DNA from: Byssochlamys sp. IMV 00236
Lineage: Eukaryota > Ascomycota > Eurotiomycetes > Eurotiales > Thermoascaceae
Direction: 5' to 3'
Length of the DNA stretch: 20,171 nucleotides
Assembly (NCBI GenBank): GCA_001931875.2
Contig: MSJH02000198.1
Location: 1-20,171, forward strand
Positions 1 to 9,427 of the stretch are shown piece by piece. The notes under the pieces were generated by a model, which did no database searches, had not been told where the DNA came from, and saw nothing but the letters and a program-made list of their open reading frames with translations. Position numbers and translations under genes: made by a program. Each line of letters starts with the position of its first letter. The stretch's first letter is position 1.

Positions 1-123
1 ATGGCATATGTACTTAATTTTCCAAATGATGCTTCTTCTTGTTACGCGCTTTGGCATAGGTAGGCTTTCTTCGTTTAAAGTAGACGTATTACTATTCATC
101 TTGTTCTTATACATTCAACATAC

Positions 124-231
124 TGCATGATGGGCAGGTGAATTTTCAATGATATTTTTCCAAGAGTCAATATCAACAATAATTTCTCTAGGAAAGGATG
201 TGTATTGTTCTAAAGCTAAGCTCTCAGACAT
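124..231 (-). CDS. 5' exon of an unidentified gene, running off the left edge
   Basis: Reading leftward from an ATG at 231 there are 36 open codons (MSESLALEQYTSFPREI... ending ...SPAHHA). They are followed directly by a consensus fungal splice donor GTATGT at 123-118. Without splicing the frame stops three codons later. The following exon cannot be fixed inside the window; several AG acceptors exist and one open frame reaches the edge. I do not recognise the product. The gene would be divergent from the ORF at 685. The ATG and donor are visible; that this is an expressed gene is inference. Confidence 0.35.
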
Positions 232-684
232 GATTACTATTCTTTAATAAAAGGGGAATAAGTAGACGAAAAAGCCAAAGAACTAAAGAGAATTGATGAT
301 CACAACACCAAAGAATAAATAATCACTTTAAGAATTTAAAGTTCAGAAAGGGGGTGATTTGGGACTACTTTTTATTGAGAAACGAATGGGTTGTTTTGCG
401 TAATAAATGACAGCTTTATTTAATAATAAGTTGATATTATATATTTTCATAGTTAATTATGCTTACTTTTTCTAATTGTTTTGGCGTGCTTTTAACAATT
501 TAGAACAACCAAATAAAAAGAGAAAGAAAGGCATCAACAAGAATGTTATTTATAACAGAAGAATTTAATTATCATGTGTATAAATATTTATTTTCTCCTA
601 TTTCAAGGGGCAAAGTAAGGGCATGGCTAGTTTTATTTTCGCGTGTGCGTGGTGTTTCCCTTTCTTTATGAATGAATTAAAAAT
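232..684. other. Intergenic spacer between two divergent ORFs
   Basis: This 453-nt AT-rich stretch has no convincing coding frame on either strand. It contains the left copy of an imperfect inverted repeat (348-381) whose partner lies at 2086-2124. Promoters for both flanking ORFs would have to lie here, but I see no strong core-promoter motif. Confidence 0.5.
348..381 (+). repeat. Left copy of a putative terminal inverted repeat
   Basis: The repeat begins AAGGGGGTGA and ends TTGAGAA. Aligned by hand to the reverse complement of 2086-2124 it gives about 29 identical positions over about 39, with a few small gaps. Both copies read inward with the same G-rich start, as the ends of a DNA transposon do. 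No clean target-site duplication is seen: the outer flank is AA here against TA at the right copy. Confidence 0.5.
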
Positions 685-2016
685 ATGAAAGGGTTAAAAA
701 TTAATACTCCATCGAAGCGAAAAGCTAAGCAACAAATCCCTACCGAACTCAATTGGGTTTACAAAAACATTGACAGTTTTAATCACATCAAATTCTTTGA
801 TTTCTTCCTATCTTATGATCGTCCAACTTCGTCACGTCGATTCAAATACATTGTTGCGAACTTCATTTCTGAAGAAAATAAGAGAAATGAAATTCTTGAA
901 AATTACAACACATGGAAAAGAAAAAAAGAAGCAAAACTATATTGGAAACAACGCGAAAAACAAAGAAAGGATAAATTTATGAATAATTTTGTTGCTATGG
1001 ATAAGCCAGTTTTATTAACTGAAACTACTTCAACCAGCAAGTTTGATGAATCAAATTCTACTACTACTACTACTACTATATCTGTGGATAGCATGGAGTC
1101 TAGTAACACCAGTACTCCAATCACTGTTAAAAGCGATGATATAGGTATTGACCAAGCCAAAACTTTAATTTCTGAAGCTGTACGTCCGCCTGATGAAGAC
1201 GATTACTATATGATTGGAAATATGAATGTGTCTACATGTTTCTTTGATTTCCAAACTTTTGTTCAATCTCTCCTTAATGAAAGGCTTTTAAATTTCGAAT
1301 CATATTTGCAGCATATTCTATCTCTTTCATCAATTCTTTTAGTTGGAAAAAATCGTGTACACTCTGATTTGTTAAAATTATTAAAGAACGGCACAGAAGA
1401 TGATATTATAAATGATGTCCACAAAAAGATAAAGATGAATGAAAACAAATTTCCCCGATTGATTTTAATGGAAATACTTGATATTGTACAAGATGCATAT
1501 CAAAAGAAGATCACTCGAATTAAAGCAGCACGTTTATTGTTGGATTTAACTGACGACCAAGGCGATTTAGTTATTAGAATCATTTTGTGCTTTAAGCGCT
1601 TAGTAGAGGATCTCCCAGATGAACTCCTTACAAGCACTATTAAGGAATTTGGCCTTTGTACTAGCTTCCTTCAACCAGCCATCAAGCCTTTGTTTGATAA
1701 TGCTGAAAAAAAGGTGGTTTTTACGTGGACGAACGCAATTAATTCAGAGTTCAAAAAAGAAAAAAATCAAATTTCTAAAAGTCGACCAGATGGCTGTATC
1801 ACCATCATAAATAACAATAATGAAGAAAAAAGTGTTTGCTTCGCTGAAGTGAAGACCTTGGCTGACCGCACCAATCATTATAAATTAAACGTGGATCTTT
1901 ACAGACTTGGTATTTTCTCAAAAGATGCAATTGATGTAAACAACCTGAATAGCGTGTTAGCAATTCAAGCAGTTGGTAAGTACAATAACAAAAACAATAG
2001 TATGGCATTTTCATGA
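685..2016 (+). CDS. Uncharacterised protein with PD-(D/E)XK nuclease-like C-terminus
   Basis: This is a 443-aa frame from ATG 685 to TGA 2016. The N-terminal third is basic (residues 70-100 very K/R/E-rich), then comes a Ser/Thr-rich linker (about 111-150) with a Thr run, then an alpha-helical region. The C-terminal part has the order Glu321, SRPDG (366-370), a beta-like stretch and CFAEVK (385-390). This matches the spacing of a PD-(D/E)XK nuclease core, where Asp369, Glu388 and Lys390 would be the metal/catalytic residues. A GTAAGT donor occurs at 1976. Splicing to the AG at 2044-2045 would replace the last residues with a frame running to TAG 2149, so the true C-terminus is uncertain and perhaps truncated. 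The ORF lies between two inverted repeats and beside a transposase fragment, which suggests a mobile or selfish gene. The nuclease assignment rests on the motif only; I do not recognise a named family. Confidence 0.6.
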   Translation: MKGLKINTPSKRKAKQQIPTELNWVYKNIDSFNHIKFFDFFLSYDRPTSSRRFKYIVANFISEENKRNEILENYNTWKRKKEAKLYWKQREKQRKDKFMNNFVAMDKPVLLTETTSTSKFDESNSTTTTTTISVDSMESSNTSTPITVKSDDIGIDQAKTLISEAVRPPDEDDYYMIGNMNVSTCFFDFQTFVQSLLNERLLNFESYLQHILSLSSILLVGKNRVHSDLLKLLKNGTEDDIINDVHKKIKMNENKFPRLILMEILDIVQDAYQKKITRIKAARLLLDLTDDQGDLVIRIILCFKRLVEDLPDELLTSTIKEFGLCTSFLQPAIKPLFDNAEKKVVFTWTNAINSEFKKEKNQISKSRPDGCITIINNNNEEKSVCFAEVKTLADRTNHYKLNVDLYRLGIFSKDAIDVNNLNSVLAIQAVGKYNNKNNSMAFS

Positions 2017-2085
2017 AAATAATAATAATAAAACTTGTTCGTCAGTAATTACCTATTTTAAAGTTTTCTTTCTACGTTCAAGCAG

Positions 2086-2124
2086 TTCTCAAAAAAAGAC
2101 TTTGAGTGCTCAATTCACCCCCTT
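2086..2124 (-). repeat. Right copy of a putative terminal inverted repeat
   Basis: The reverse complement starts AAGGGGGTGA and ends TTTGAGAA, mirroring 348-381. It overlaps the last codons of the transposase fragment on the minus strand: the residues after ...KKITKK (SVRG, stop) are read out of this repeat. The 348-2124 interval encloses the 443-aa ORF. It may be the end of an element inserted into the transposase gene, or the transposase element's own end. Confidence 0.5.
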
Positions 2125-2669
2125 ACACTCTTTTTTGTTATTTTTTTAGCCAATTCGCATATACGATCTGTGAGACGATCATCTGCTGTCAATGGCGTTC
2201 TTCTAACACCAGCTTTTACTTTTGACCAAAGTCCCTCAATTGGATTGAAGAGAGGAGAGTATGGTGGTAAATATATGCGTTTATATCCTCGTTCTTCGAT
2301 TAGTGCTTTGATCACTTTTAGCTTATGAATAGGTGCATTATCCATAACAATACACTGACCCTTTATATTATGTTCATCTTTGATATTTTCTGATGCATCA
2401 GCATCCATAAATTCATGTACACAAGATAATGAATTGCTAATTTGTTTCATTTTTTCAACGCGTTCTTTACTCAAATTAAAATGGCCAATATCAATTTCTT
2501 CTTCCTCATCTACTTCCATATAATCATCAGATGAAGTATCCACATCATTATCTGAAATAATCTCTCTATTAGTAATAAATTCGCTAAAGATATGTGATAA
2601 AAACAAGAAAAAGCGTGCTAAATAGAAAGCAGGAATTACCATTTCCTTAAAGAACATGCACACACGCAT
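2115..2669 (-). pseudogene. Truncated Tc1/mariner-type (DDE_3) transposase
   Basis: The 184-aa frame keeps only the second half of a DDE transposase. The motif VMDNAPIH (catalytic Asp110) is followed by YLPPYSPLFNPIEGLWSKVK (catalytic Glu145), with 34 residues between them, the DD34E spacing of Tc1/mariner elements. A conserved-looking tail (LTADDRLTDRICELAKKI) follows. The first catalytic Asp and the N-terminal helix-turn-helix DNA-binding region are missing. In their place is an unrelated leader with an acidic patch (EVDEEEEID). The C-terminus ends abruptly where the inverted repeat at 2086-2124 begins. The enzyme would cut and join transposon ends at TA sites, but this copy cannot be active. 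It lies 109 bp from the glycogenin stop codon. The family call is firm; the pseudogene status is inferred from the missing parts. Confidence 0.8.
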
Positions 2670-2778
2670 ATACCAAAAAGAGGGGTTCGGAATGATTCAA
2701 ATCATACTTTAGAAGAAAAGCTATTCTATTCCTTTAAAGTTCACATGATGTATTACAGTTTATTTAACAGAAATGGTG

Positions 2779-5700
2779 CTAAGGGGATGATGATGATTCT
2801 TTGGGTCCAAAGGTATAAGAACGGCGGGGTAAAGAGGACGCTTGAGATGACGAAGAGCGTATGTCTAAAGATGAAGCAGAAACAGTCCTTGATTTTGCGA
2901 ACGTTCTTACGCGATTGACAACTTCATGATCTATCACCGGCGTATCGCCTTTTCCTTCAAATGTTTGGATAATAACCGGTGTGGTCACAATGGGAGCTAC
3001 ACTCGGTCTTGGAGAAGACAGGAGAGTCTCGGCGATCGAAAGTTTTCTGGTGGGTCTCGATGAACGTTCGGTTGTTGTAGTGGTAATAATCGTCCTTGCT
3101 GCACTAAACCTACTATCAGGCAAATCTACTATCTGAGCGGCCACTTGAGTTGTCAAAGATTCTTCCACGTCCTTTGCTTGTGTACTTGTTCCATGGCTCT
3201 CAGTACGTATAAATCCACTCGAAGTTGCTAATGAGTGATGTACCGTTGATTTCTCTGGAGTGATTATAGTCCTAGCTGGACTAAAGGCATTAGAGCTACT
3301 GGATGCATCAACTTTCGTAAACACTTGTACATCTCTAGAAGATGTGTCAATCTCTATTGTTTCCACATTTGCTTCTTGGCTTATTGTTTCAACTTCTATT
3401 GACTCTTCCTCAAGCTCGATGACTTCTGTCGCTTTTTCATCTTGTTCTTCGACCATATCAACTTGAATGCATTCTTCAGTGATTTCTTCATCAAAATTAT
3501 CTTCAAGTTCGGTAAACTCTTCCTCTCTTTTAATAACAGCTCGCTGTTCTTCCAAAGGGTCAATATCCACTTCCAGTATCTGCTCTTCTTCATCTTCCTC
3601 AATTTCAATCGTTTCCATGGCTTCTTCAGTATCTTCTTGCACTTCAATAAATCCAACATCTGTCTGGAGTGTTTCATTTTCCAGCTGTTCTTCAACATCA
3701 TCATCTTCAACTTCGATCGTATCAATCGTGTAATTTCCTGCTACAACAACATTCGAATCAATGATTGTGTACTGTTCATGAAGGTGCTCTTCAAATGCCT
3801 CTTGTTGACCATCGCTTCCACCATAAGCACTCTCTTGCTGTTCTATACTTTCTTCTTCAGCCTGGTCATCGGTTTCGTCATCGACAAGTTCATAAATATG
3901 GGTATGTTCACTATTAACTATTGATGCTTCACTTTCCAATCGTTCAGACTTCTTTTCATCGTCTTCTTTAGTTGATTCAACAAGAATCTCTCGTACCCTT
4001 TCGGTATTTTCGACTACTTCTTGTTCATCTTGTTGCTTTTCTTTTTCAAATTCATCTACTCTCTTGACACGTAGATCTTTAACGTAAGCATGCTTTAATT
4101 TCTCGGTTTCCGTATGTTCTTCTTCAGAAGCTGTTTGTTTAGGCTGCTGACGTTTTTCATCAGTTTCTACAATGACATATTCCTCTTCGGAACTCACGAC
4201 TTCTTTTCGTGAGCTCTCAGCATTTTGTCCTGTGGTTGTTATTGACCTTGTAGAACCTGCCTCATCTTTTGTGATGATTGTTATTTCTTCTTCAGTTGCA
4301 GTCGCCGTTTTCTCTTTTCTTATCTCGGTTTGAACTGCAGTGACCACTTTTTCAATAGCAATCATATTCTCGGTATGCACCTTGGGCTGCTCAGATTCTT
4401 TAGGAACATCTTCTTGACGAGATTGTATGGTATGATCACTATGTATCCTCTTTTCCGACTGCTCGTTTTGACTCGTCTGGATACTATCACTCTTTTCTGC
4501 CTTTCTTAGAGGATTTTCGCTGACCTCAACAGTGTTTGCTGGCTTTACAGTTGCAAGAATGTCGGGTTGAATCAAATCGGATTGGTATATCTTGAGTTTA
4601 TGGTGTTCATCAAAGCCAAAGTTGAAAGTATAATTCTTGCTGTCAAAGTCATCGCTGAATTGGTACTTACTGTGCTGATACATGTGTGAAGGTTGTGTTG
4701 AGAACTGTATATCGTCTACAAGGGATCCTGTTGACACTGGGAGTGGTAAGGTGCCGTCTGAGATCATTTGTTCTTCTCTATCGTTCTTGAGAATATCAAG
4801 TCTTTGCTTGGCCTCTTTAATAACGTCTTCACTAAAATATGCAGTGTACGCCTTTTCTTCCTCATCCTGACCGAAATGGGGCGCTGGGAAAGGCGTGCTT
4901 TGAACTTCTGGTGGCATTTGTTGAACATGCTGGAGCTCGTATTTCTTTTTAAATAAAGTTCCTCTGGACAAGTCCAATTCAGCCTCAAGAAGAGAGGCAA
5001 TCGCGGTTTGCGGTTGAGCCATCGACAAAGACTCACGCTGTTGACGATATCTCTCCTTTTCTTGCTCAATTTCTCTTGACAAGTTGTCCGATAGACCACG
5101 CATCATCGGAGTACGAGGAGACGATTGCCCTGAGGCAAGAGCACTTGGTAGGCCGAGTTCAGTATCGTCATCCATATCCCAAGCAGACCTGAATCTTTGC
5201 ACTCTCTTTGGCTTTTCTTCTGCTGGTTCCAGTTGTTCAAGCCTTTCGAGCTCTTCTTGCTCCTTGGCTGCTTTGGTCAATGCTTCTGTTAATGTTTTTC
5301 GAAGGATCATGCTTTCACTTTGAGACTTGAGATTTTCTAACGCCTCCAAAGGATTCCACTTGGTTACTGTGTCCTTGCTATGACATGCTACGTCTAAAGA
5401 GTCGCTCAGGTCATAGTTTGTCATTTCGAAAGAGTCGTTGTCGAACCCCTCATCCTCGTTGTCCGAAAGAGTCTCACCTATATGACCAAAGTATTCGCTT
5501 TGTTCGGCATCAGGTGTAAGAGCTACAGCAGGTGTAGCGGCAGCAGAGGTATACGGAGTCTTGCGGTTAAATATGGAACTTGAAAAATCAGCAAAAAGGT
5601 TGGACGGCTGATCGATGTTTGGTATACTATCGTCCACCAACGTAGGCACAGAGATATCTAAAGCAACATGCGATTTCTTTGGCGTACCAGGCACAGAGTT

Positions 5701-8239
5701 ACGTCTACTAGATACTATACTTGCCCTGCGACTTCCCGAGCGGCTCACTGTGCGACTGCCTACTCTACTACCGTTTCGACTGCCCAGGGGTGAAGGCGTG
5801 TACATGCCAGAATGCAGTCTACTGGACGCTTTGAAATTTATGGGAATGAGATCTCTATCACTAATATCGTCCTCTTCGTCTTTATGCAGCTCGGCAATAA
5901 ACTCATCAATCTTGGTCTTGACCGAAGGACTGAGGATCTCATCAATGGCAAATAAAGGAGCTTGTTTATGCTCCTCCTCCGTTGCTTCTTCTTGTTCGAT
6001 CTCTATTTGCCGATTTGTCTCGTCATGCTGATGATATGCTGAAACTTCAGTCTGCTCTCGTTCCTTTTCCCTAATGTATCAACGCGTAAGGTTAATGTGT
6101 CTATACGTGCGGTCAGACCATTTTATACTTACGAGGCATGCTTTACATTCAACTGTTCATGTTGATTATGATTTTCCTCAGGTACACGCTCAGTCAGTGT
6201 ATGACTTGGTGTAGTTTCTTGGTACGCGTCAAGTTGACCGTGAGCTTGTTCAAGCGTATCTTGACTGTGAATTGTTTCTGAAGGTTCTTGGTGATATGTC
6301 TGTGGCTGATGTTCTTCGTAATGATAGTAACGTTCTTGGCCGTGTTGCTCATGTTGTTTATGTTCCAGATGACGATTGTGGTACTCCTCGTGTTGTTCAT
6401 ATCTGCTTTCATTCTTTCTATCAGCTAATGTCTCTCCGTCAATCGCTCTTCTCTTGTATGTGTGTGTACATGCCTAATCTTACCTGAATTATCTTGCCTT
6501 ATCATCTCATCTTGCCATACACGAGTAGGAGCAGGAAAATGATGTGGGTTTGCCTCCCAAGGAAACGCGATCGGATGACTCACCTCGGGTTTGTTTTGAT
6601 TCTGTTGTTCCGAATTGTTATTGTTATCATGAGTTTTTTGATGATATCTATGCTCTCCTTCCTGTGATCGACCTTGTTCTTTTCCATCATTATGCTCGTC
6701 GTTTTGTTCTTGTTCCTGGGATGTTTGCTGCGCCTCTACGAATTGAGCATACTCTGGCTTCTTTAGTATTTCAGGCTCAGGCTGAAACACAGGTGCAACC
6801 CAAACATGTTGTTGATTCTCAAGAGGTTGGTCCCACACATTTCGATAGCTGGATAAGTCGGGAATGTCTGCTCCAAGAGAGCCGGAGCTAGGTGGCTCTT
6901 CATAGGCAGGATCCCACTTGATCATTGAATAGGGCTCTCTTTCGTCATGATATTGCTGTTTAGGTCTTTTATTTTGAAGATACATTTGCTGCAGTTGGCG
7001 CTAAAGATAGGTAGAGAAAATATTTCGAACGTAAGTGATATTGACACACACATACACACACACACGCTTGTAAATTTAAAAGATAACTTACCTGTTCATT
7101 TTCAGCAATGGCTCTCAATTCTTCTTGCAACCAGCTTGGCTGTGATACTGTGATGGCAGATAAAGTAGGCATAGGCTTTACCTGTCTTCGACTATGGTCA
7201 AGATCATATCGTTCATTCTCCCAGGCGTTCTCGATTGCTTCATTGAAAGGGACAATAGGTCGTGTTTGAAAGCCTGTATCAAATGTGGATATCCCGAATG
7301 AAAGTAATTGATATGGAGAAATCTATCGTGGATGTTGAATATACGTCATAGATCTTATCTGATACACTTACTCTTCCATAGTATTTATCCCATGTGTCCC
7401 ACCAAGTCTGAACCATACGACTGGTGCCTTCCCATGCATCACCCATTGGTAACACTTTTCCGTCTGCAAATCGTTGATATTTCCAAGGTTTATTTTGCCC
7501 GATAAAATGGGCGATCTTGATACTTTGTCCATATTGAACTTGTGCGGGAGCATAACTAGAAAAAAGGGGAAAAGTTATTTTCCAGCATTCACTACAACTA
7601 TTGTTATTACCCATATTGGGCCGTTGGGGTTGCGTTAAAAGTGAAAGGAAGTCTGTGCGATGATGAATCAGGCCATGAACTGAAATAAGTATTCAAAAGT
7701 CCTTGATCTCCGCCTAAATACAAAGATAAAGAAAACAACTTGAGACGTGATTATCCCCAATATTTACCATCAAATGAACCCGTTTCAGCAGCGAGTCGTA
7801 CGAGATCTTGATAGATTGATTCCGAGGGCTCTGCTACAAAAACACCCGAGTTAAAACAGTCTGGCCAGCCAGCGTCTGGAGCAGCTGAAAAGGAAGGTCT
7901 GTCGAATAGTTCATCAATATTTTGAAGAGGTAAGGTATCTGCATCCAAGAATACAATCTTTTTGTACTGCGTAAGACGCCAGAGATGAATTTTTGTCAGG
8001 CTGATATCCAGATCAGGTCTACCCAAAAGTAAGAGGTTTTGATGGTCTTTGGATCTTATAGTCTCGACTGGTATCGTCTTATAGTACTTGGATAGCATAT
8101 TCTGTACATGTGTAGAAATATTGGGTGTGACGAGACATAGAAGCTCTTTCCTTGAGCCTAAATCACGTAACCGGTGAGCAATGACAAGAGCGCCTGATGC
8201 GTATGAGTCTGTGGCAACAAGCGTAACAAATGCCTCCAT
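2779..8239 (-). CDS. Glycogenin with a giant acidic C-terminal tail
   Basis: Glycogenin starts glycogen synthesis in the cytosol by glucosylating itself from UDP-glucose. Seven exons fit one frame: 8239-7768, 7713-7611, 7555-7372, 7322-7092, 7000-6484, 6424-6133, 6070-2779 (1,696 aa). Residues 1-250 form the GT8 domain: FVTLVATDSYASGA, TKIHLWRLTQYKKIVFLDADT with the metal-binding DAD at 99-101, PDAGWPDCFNSGVF, GGDQGLLNTYFSSW, and HFIGQNKPW. Tyr191, after LPFTFN, aligns with the animal autoglucosylated Tyr195. Motifs I associate with fungal glycogenin tails follow: FPWE (476-479), PTRVW (488-492), WNPLEALENL (about 838-848), RFRSAW (about 892). From about residue 950 the chain is mostly Glu/Val/Thr-rich low complexity with no recognised domain. 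Animal glycogenins are about 330-500 aa and yeast ones 380-616 aa, so the length is exceptional. No stop or frameshift breaks the tail. Its 3' end abuts transposon debris. Confidence 0.9.
7044..7065. repeat. CA/GT microsatellite in a glycogenin intron
   Basis: The run (CA)n with one interruption (CATA) lies inside glycogenin intron 4 (7001-7091). On the coding strand it reads as GT repeats in the donor-proximal half. This intron (91 nt) is the longest in the gene. Confidence 0.85.
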
Positions 8240-8639
8240 TTCAAGTTGGCCGTAAAACGATAGAAGAGAAAAGAAGGATTATAGAACACCAAAAAAATAC
8301 AATGGCTAAAATAGGGTCTTTTTACTCACTCTCATCGGAGGTTTAAATGATACGGAATACAGCTTTCTAGCAAAAGAAAACTGTGTATGAGACAGCGATT
8401 GAATGATTATTGTTTTGTATATACCTGCAGCTTACCCTTTCTTTTCTAGAAGAAAAGAGAAATGGGCTATTTGTAATTCTTTAATGCAATTCTTGCCTTG
8501 CTTATGCAAAGTCAGTTGAGTAGTTCTCACCAAACAGTTGAATCAAACACGCTGGACTCTTATGATATGGCTTATATTTACTCTTTCTGGAATCGTTCTT
8601 TGCAGAACCGTTCTTTTACTGGAGTAAACTCGTTTATCA

Positions 8640-8698
8640 ATTCTCATGCTGTGTTGAGGGGTATACCACAAATTTCAGTAGCTTTAGAATATACCTTA
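8640..8698 (-). pseudogene. Decayed helix-turn-helix-like stretch, possible transposase relic
   Basis: The minus strand reads KVYSKATEICGIPLNTA, a TGA stop, then ELINEF. The ATEICGIPLNTA-ELINEF spacing resembles the DNA-binding helix-turn-helix at the N-terminus of Tc1-like transposases. In-frame stops lie within and beyond it. This is weak evidence from a very short match. Confidence 0.25.
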
Positions 8699-8768
8699 TC
8701 GCTTTATACAAATAAAGCGCTTGATTTGATCCTATCCCATACTTTTTAATGGTATCAGATTTATTTGC

Positions 8769-8790
8769 ATGAGGATATAAATATCCTCAT
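8769..8790. repeat. 22-bp palindrome
   Basis: A perfect 10-bp arm, ATGAGGATAT, is mirrored by ATATCCTCAT across a 2-nt AA spacer. It lies in the spacer away from any start codon. It could be a protein-binding site, a transposon end remnant or chance. Confidence 0.7.
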
Positions 8791-9158
8791 CCATTTCAAT
8801 AGCTGAGACAATATTGAGTTTACTGCCAAAGTCTACTATTGTTTCTGTCATACCTCAAAGCAGAACTGTCAACATGTATCTCCCCAGAGCTTTTGTTATT
8901 TTGTAAAAGAGGTTGTCAGGCGTTATTATAGCAAATAAAGCCCATTGGGTATGTTTTAGAAAGGTTTATATTGTATGAAAGCTCAAAACCAACAGTTATT
9001 TCCATTACACATCTCTTAATTCTCTATTTATTCATTCTCAGCTAATAGATAACATCAGATATTTGTAGTCGTACCCTCATTTAATAGTTCTTCTCTCAGA
9101 TTTATAATAAAATAGTAATTGTTAGCTATTGACTCTTCACTGTTTTACAACCATATAA

Positions 9159-9335
9159 GCACAATTGACGACTGAGATCGGTTGCAGTGAGGTCAAGCCA
9201 CCTTTTGCACAAGACAACCTGGTCGAAGAGAATATGTGTCGTATACTTGAGCACTTTGAGAGACAGCTGCACAAGCGACTTGTGGTTACTGCAGGTGAAG
9301 AGGTGCTGACCACTTTTGGCTTCTTTAGAGCTTGA
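9159..9335 (+). pseudogene. Relic of a PD-(D/E)XK-like (EVK-motif) protein
   Basis: A 58-codon open stretch ends at TGA 9333-9335 and has no start codon at its head. It reads TEIGCSEVKPPF..., then a helical segment (NMCRILEHFERQLHKRL) and a strand-like VLTTFGFF. The order beta-strand with EVK, helix, hydrophobic strand is the same as at the C-terminus of the 443-aa ORF (CFAEVK..., DLYRLGIFSK, SVLAIQAVG). This suggests a fragment of a related gene family. It lies opposite a longer but meaningless minus-strand frame and immediately beyond the PTH2 stop. Confidence 0.45.
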
Positions 9336-9427
9336 TGTGGTCTTTTGGGCTTTATTAAAAAAAAAGAGCTCAAATATGTATAATCAAAGTTTATTCTATT
9401 CTCTACATGTTTACACATTGTACGCAT

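Larger units (their letters stand above)
8240..9427. other. 1.2-kb gene-poor spacer with decayed elements
   Basis: The spacer lies between the glycogenin start codon and the PTH2 stop codon, both genes on the minus strand. The first part must hold the glycogenin promoter. The rest is AT-rich and has no intact gene. It contains a helix-turn-helix-like relic (about 8640-8698, minus), a 22-bp palindrome (8769-8790) and a relic ORF with an EVK motif (9159-9335, plus). An 83-codon plus-strand ORF at 8498-8749 has no recognisable motif and is probably chance. Confidence 0.6.

Noticed and set aside
2680..2700. AGAGGGGTTCGGAATG as a third copy of the terminal repeat
   Set aside because: Similarity to AAGGGGGTGATTTG is poor and it lacks the following TTGAGAA block; orientation also does not fit an end of the transposase element.
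3260..5323. Several open frames antisense to, or out of frame with, the glycogenin tail
   Set aside because: They are low-complexity shadows (Ser/Phe-rich or Lys-rich) created by the Glu-rich codon pattern of the real frame.
7265..7272. CAG acceptor just before TTTCAAACACGACC for glycogenin exon 4
   Set aside because: It puts the exon in the wrong frame. The upstream acceptor at 7323-7324 keeps the frame open through FGISTFDTGFQTRPIVPFNEA.
7279..7614. Glycogenin piece starting MGNNNSCSE
   Set aside because: The start lies in intron 2 and the end in intron 3/exon 4 out of frame; the conserved residues are explained by exon 3 (7555-7372).
8498..8749. 83-codon plus-strand ORF
   Set aside because: No motif and no supporting context; it overlaps the minus-strand helix-turn-helix-like relic and is probably chance.
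9137..9427. 96-codon minus-strand ORF after the PTH2 stop
   Set aside because: Its Ser/Cys-rich translation matches nothing recognisable, and the opposite strand gives a more protein-like reading with an EVK motif.
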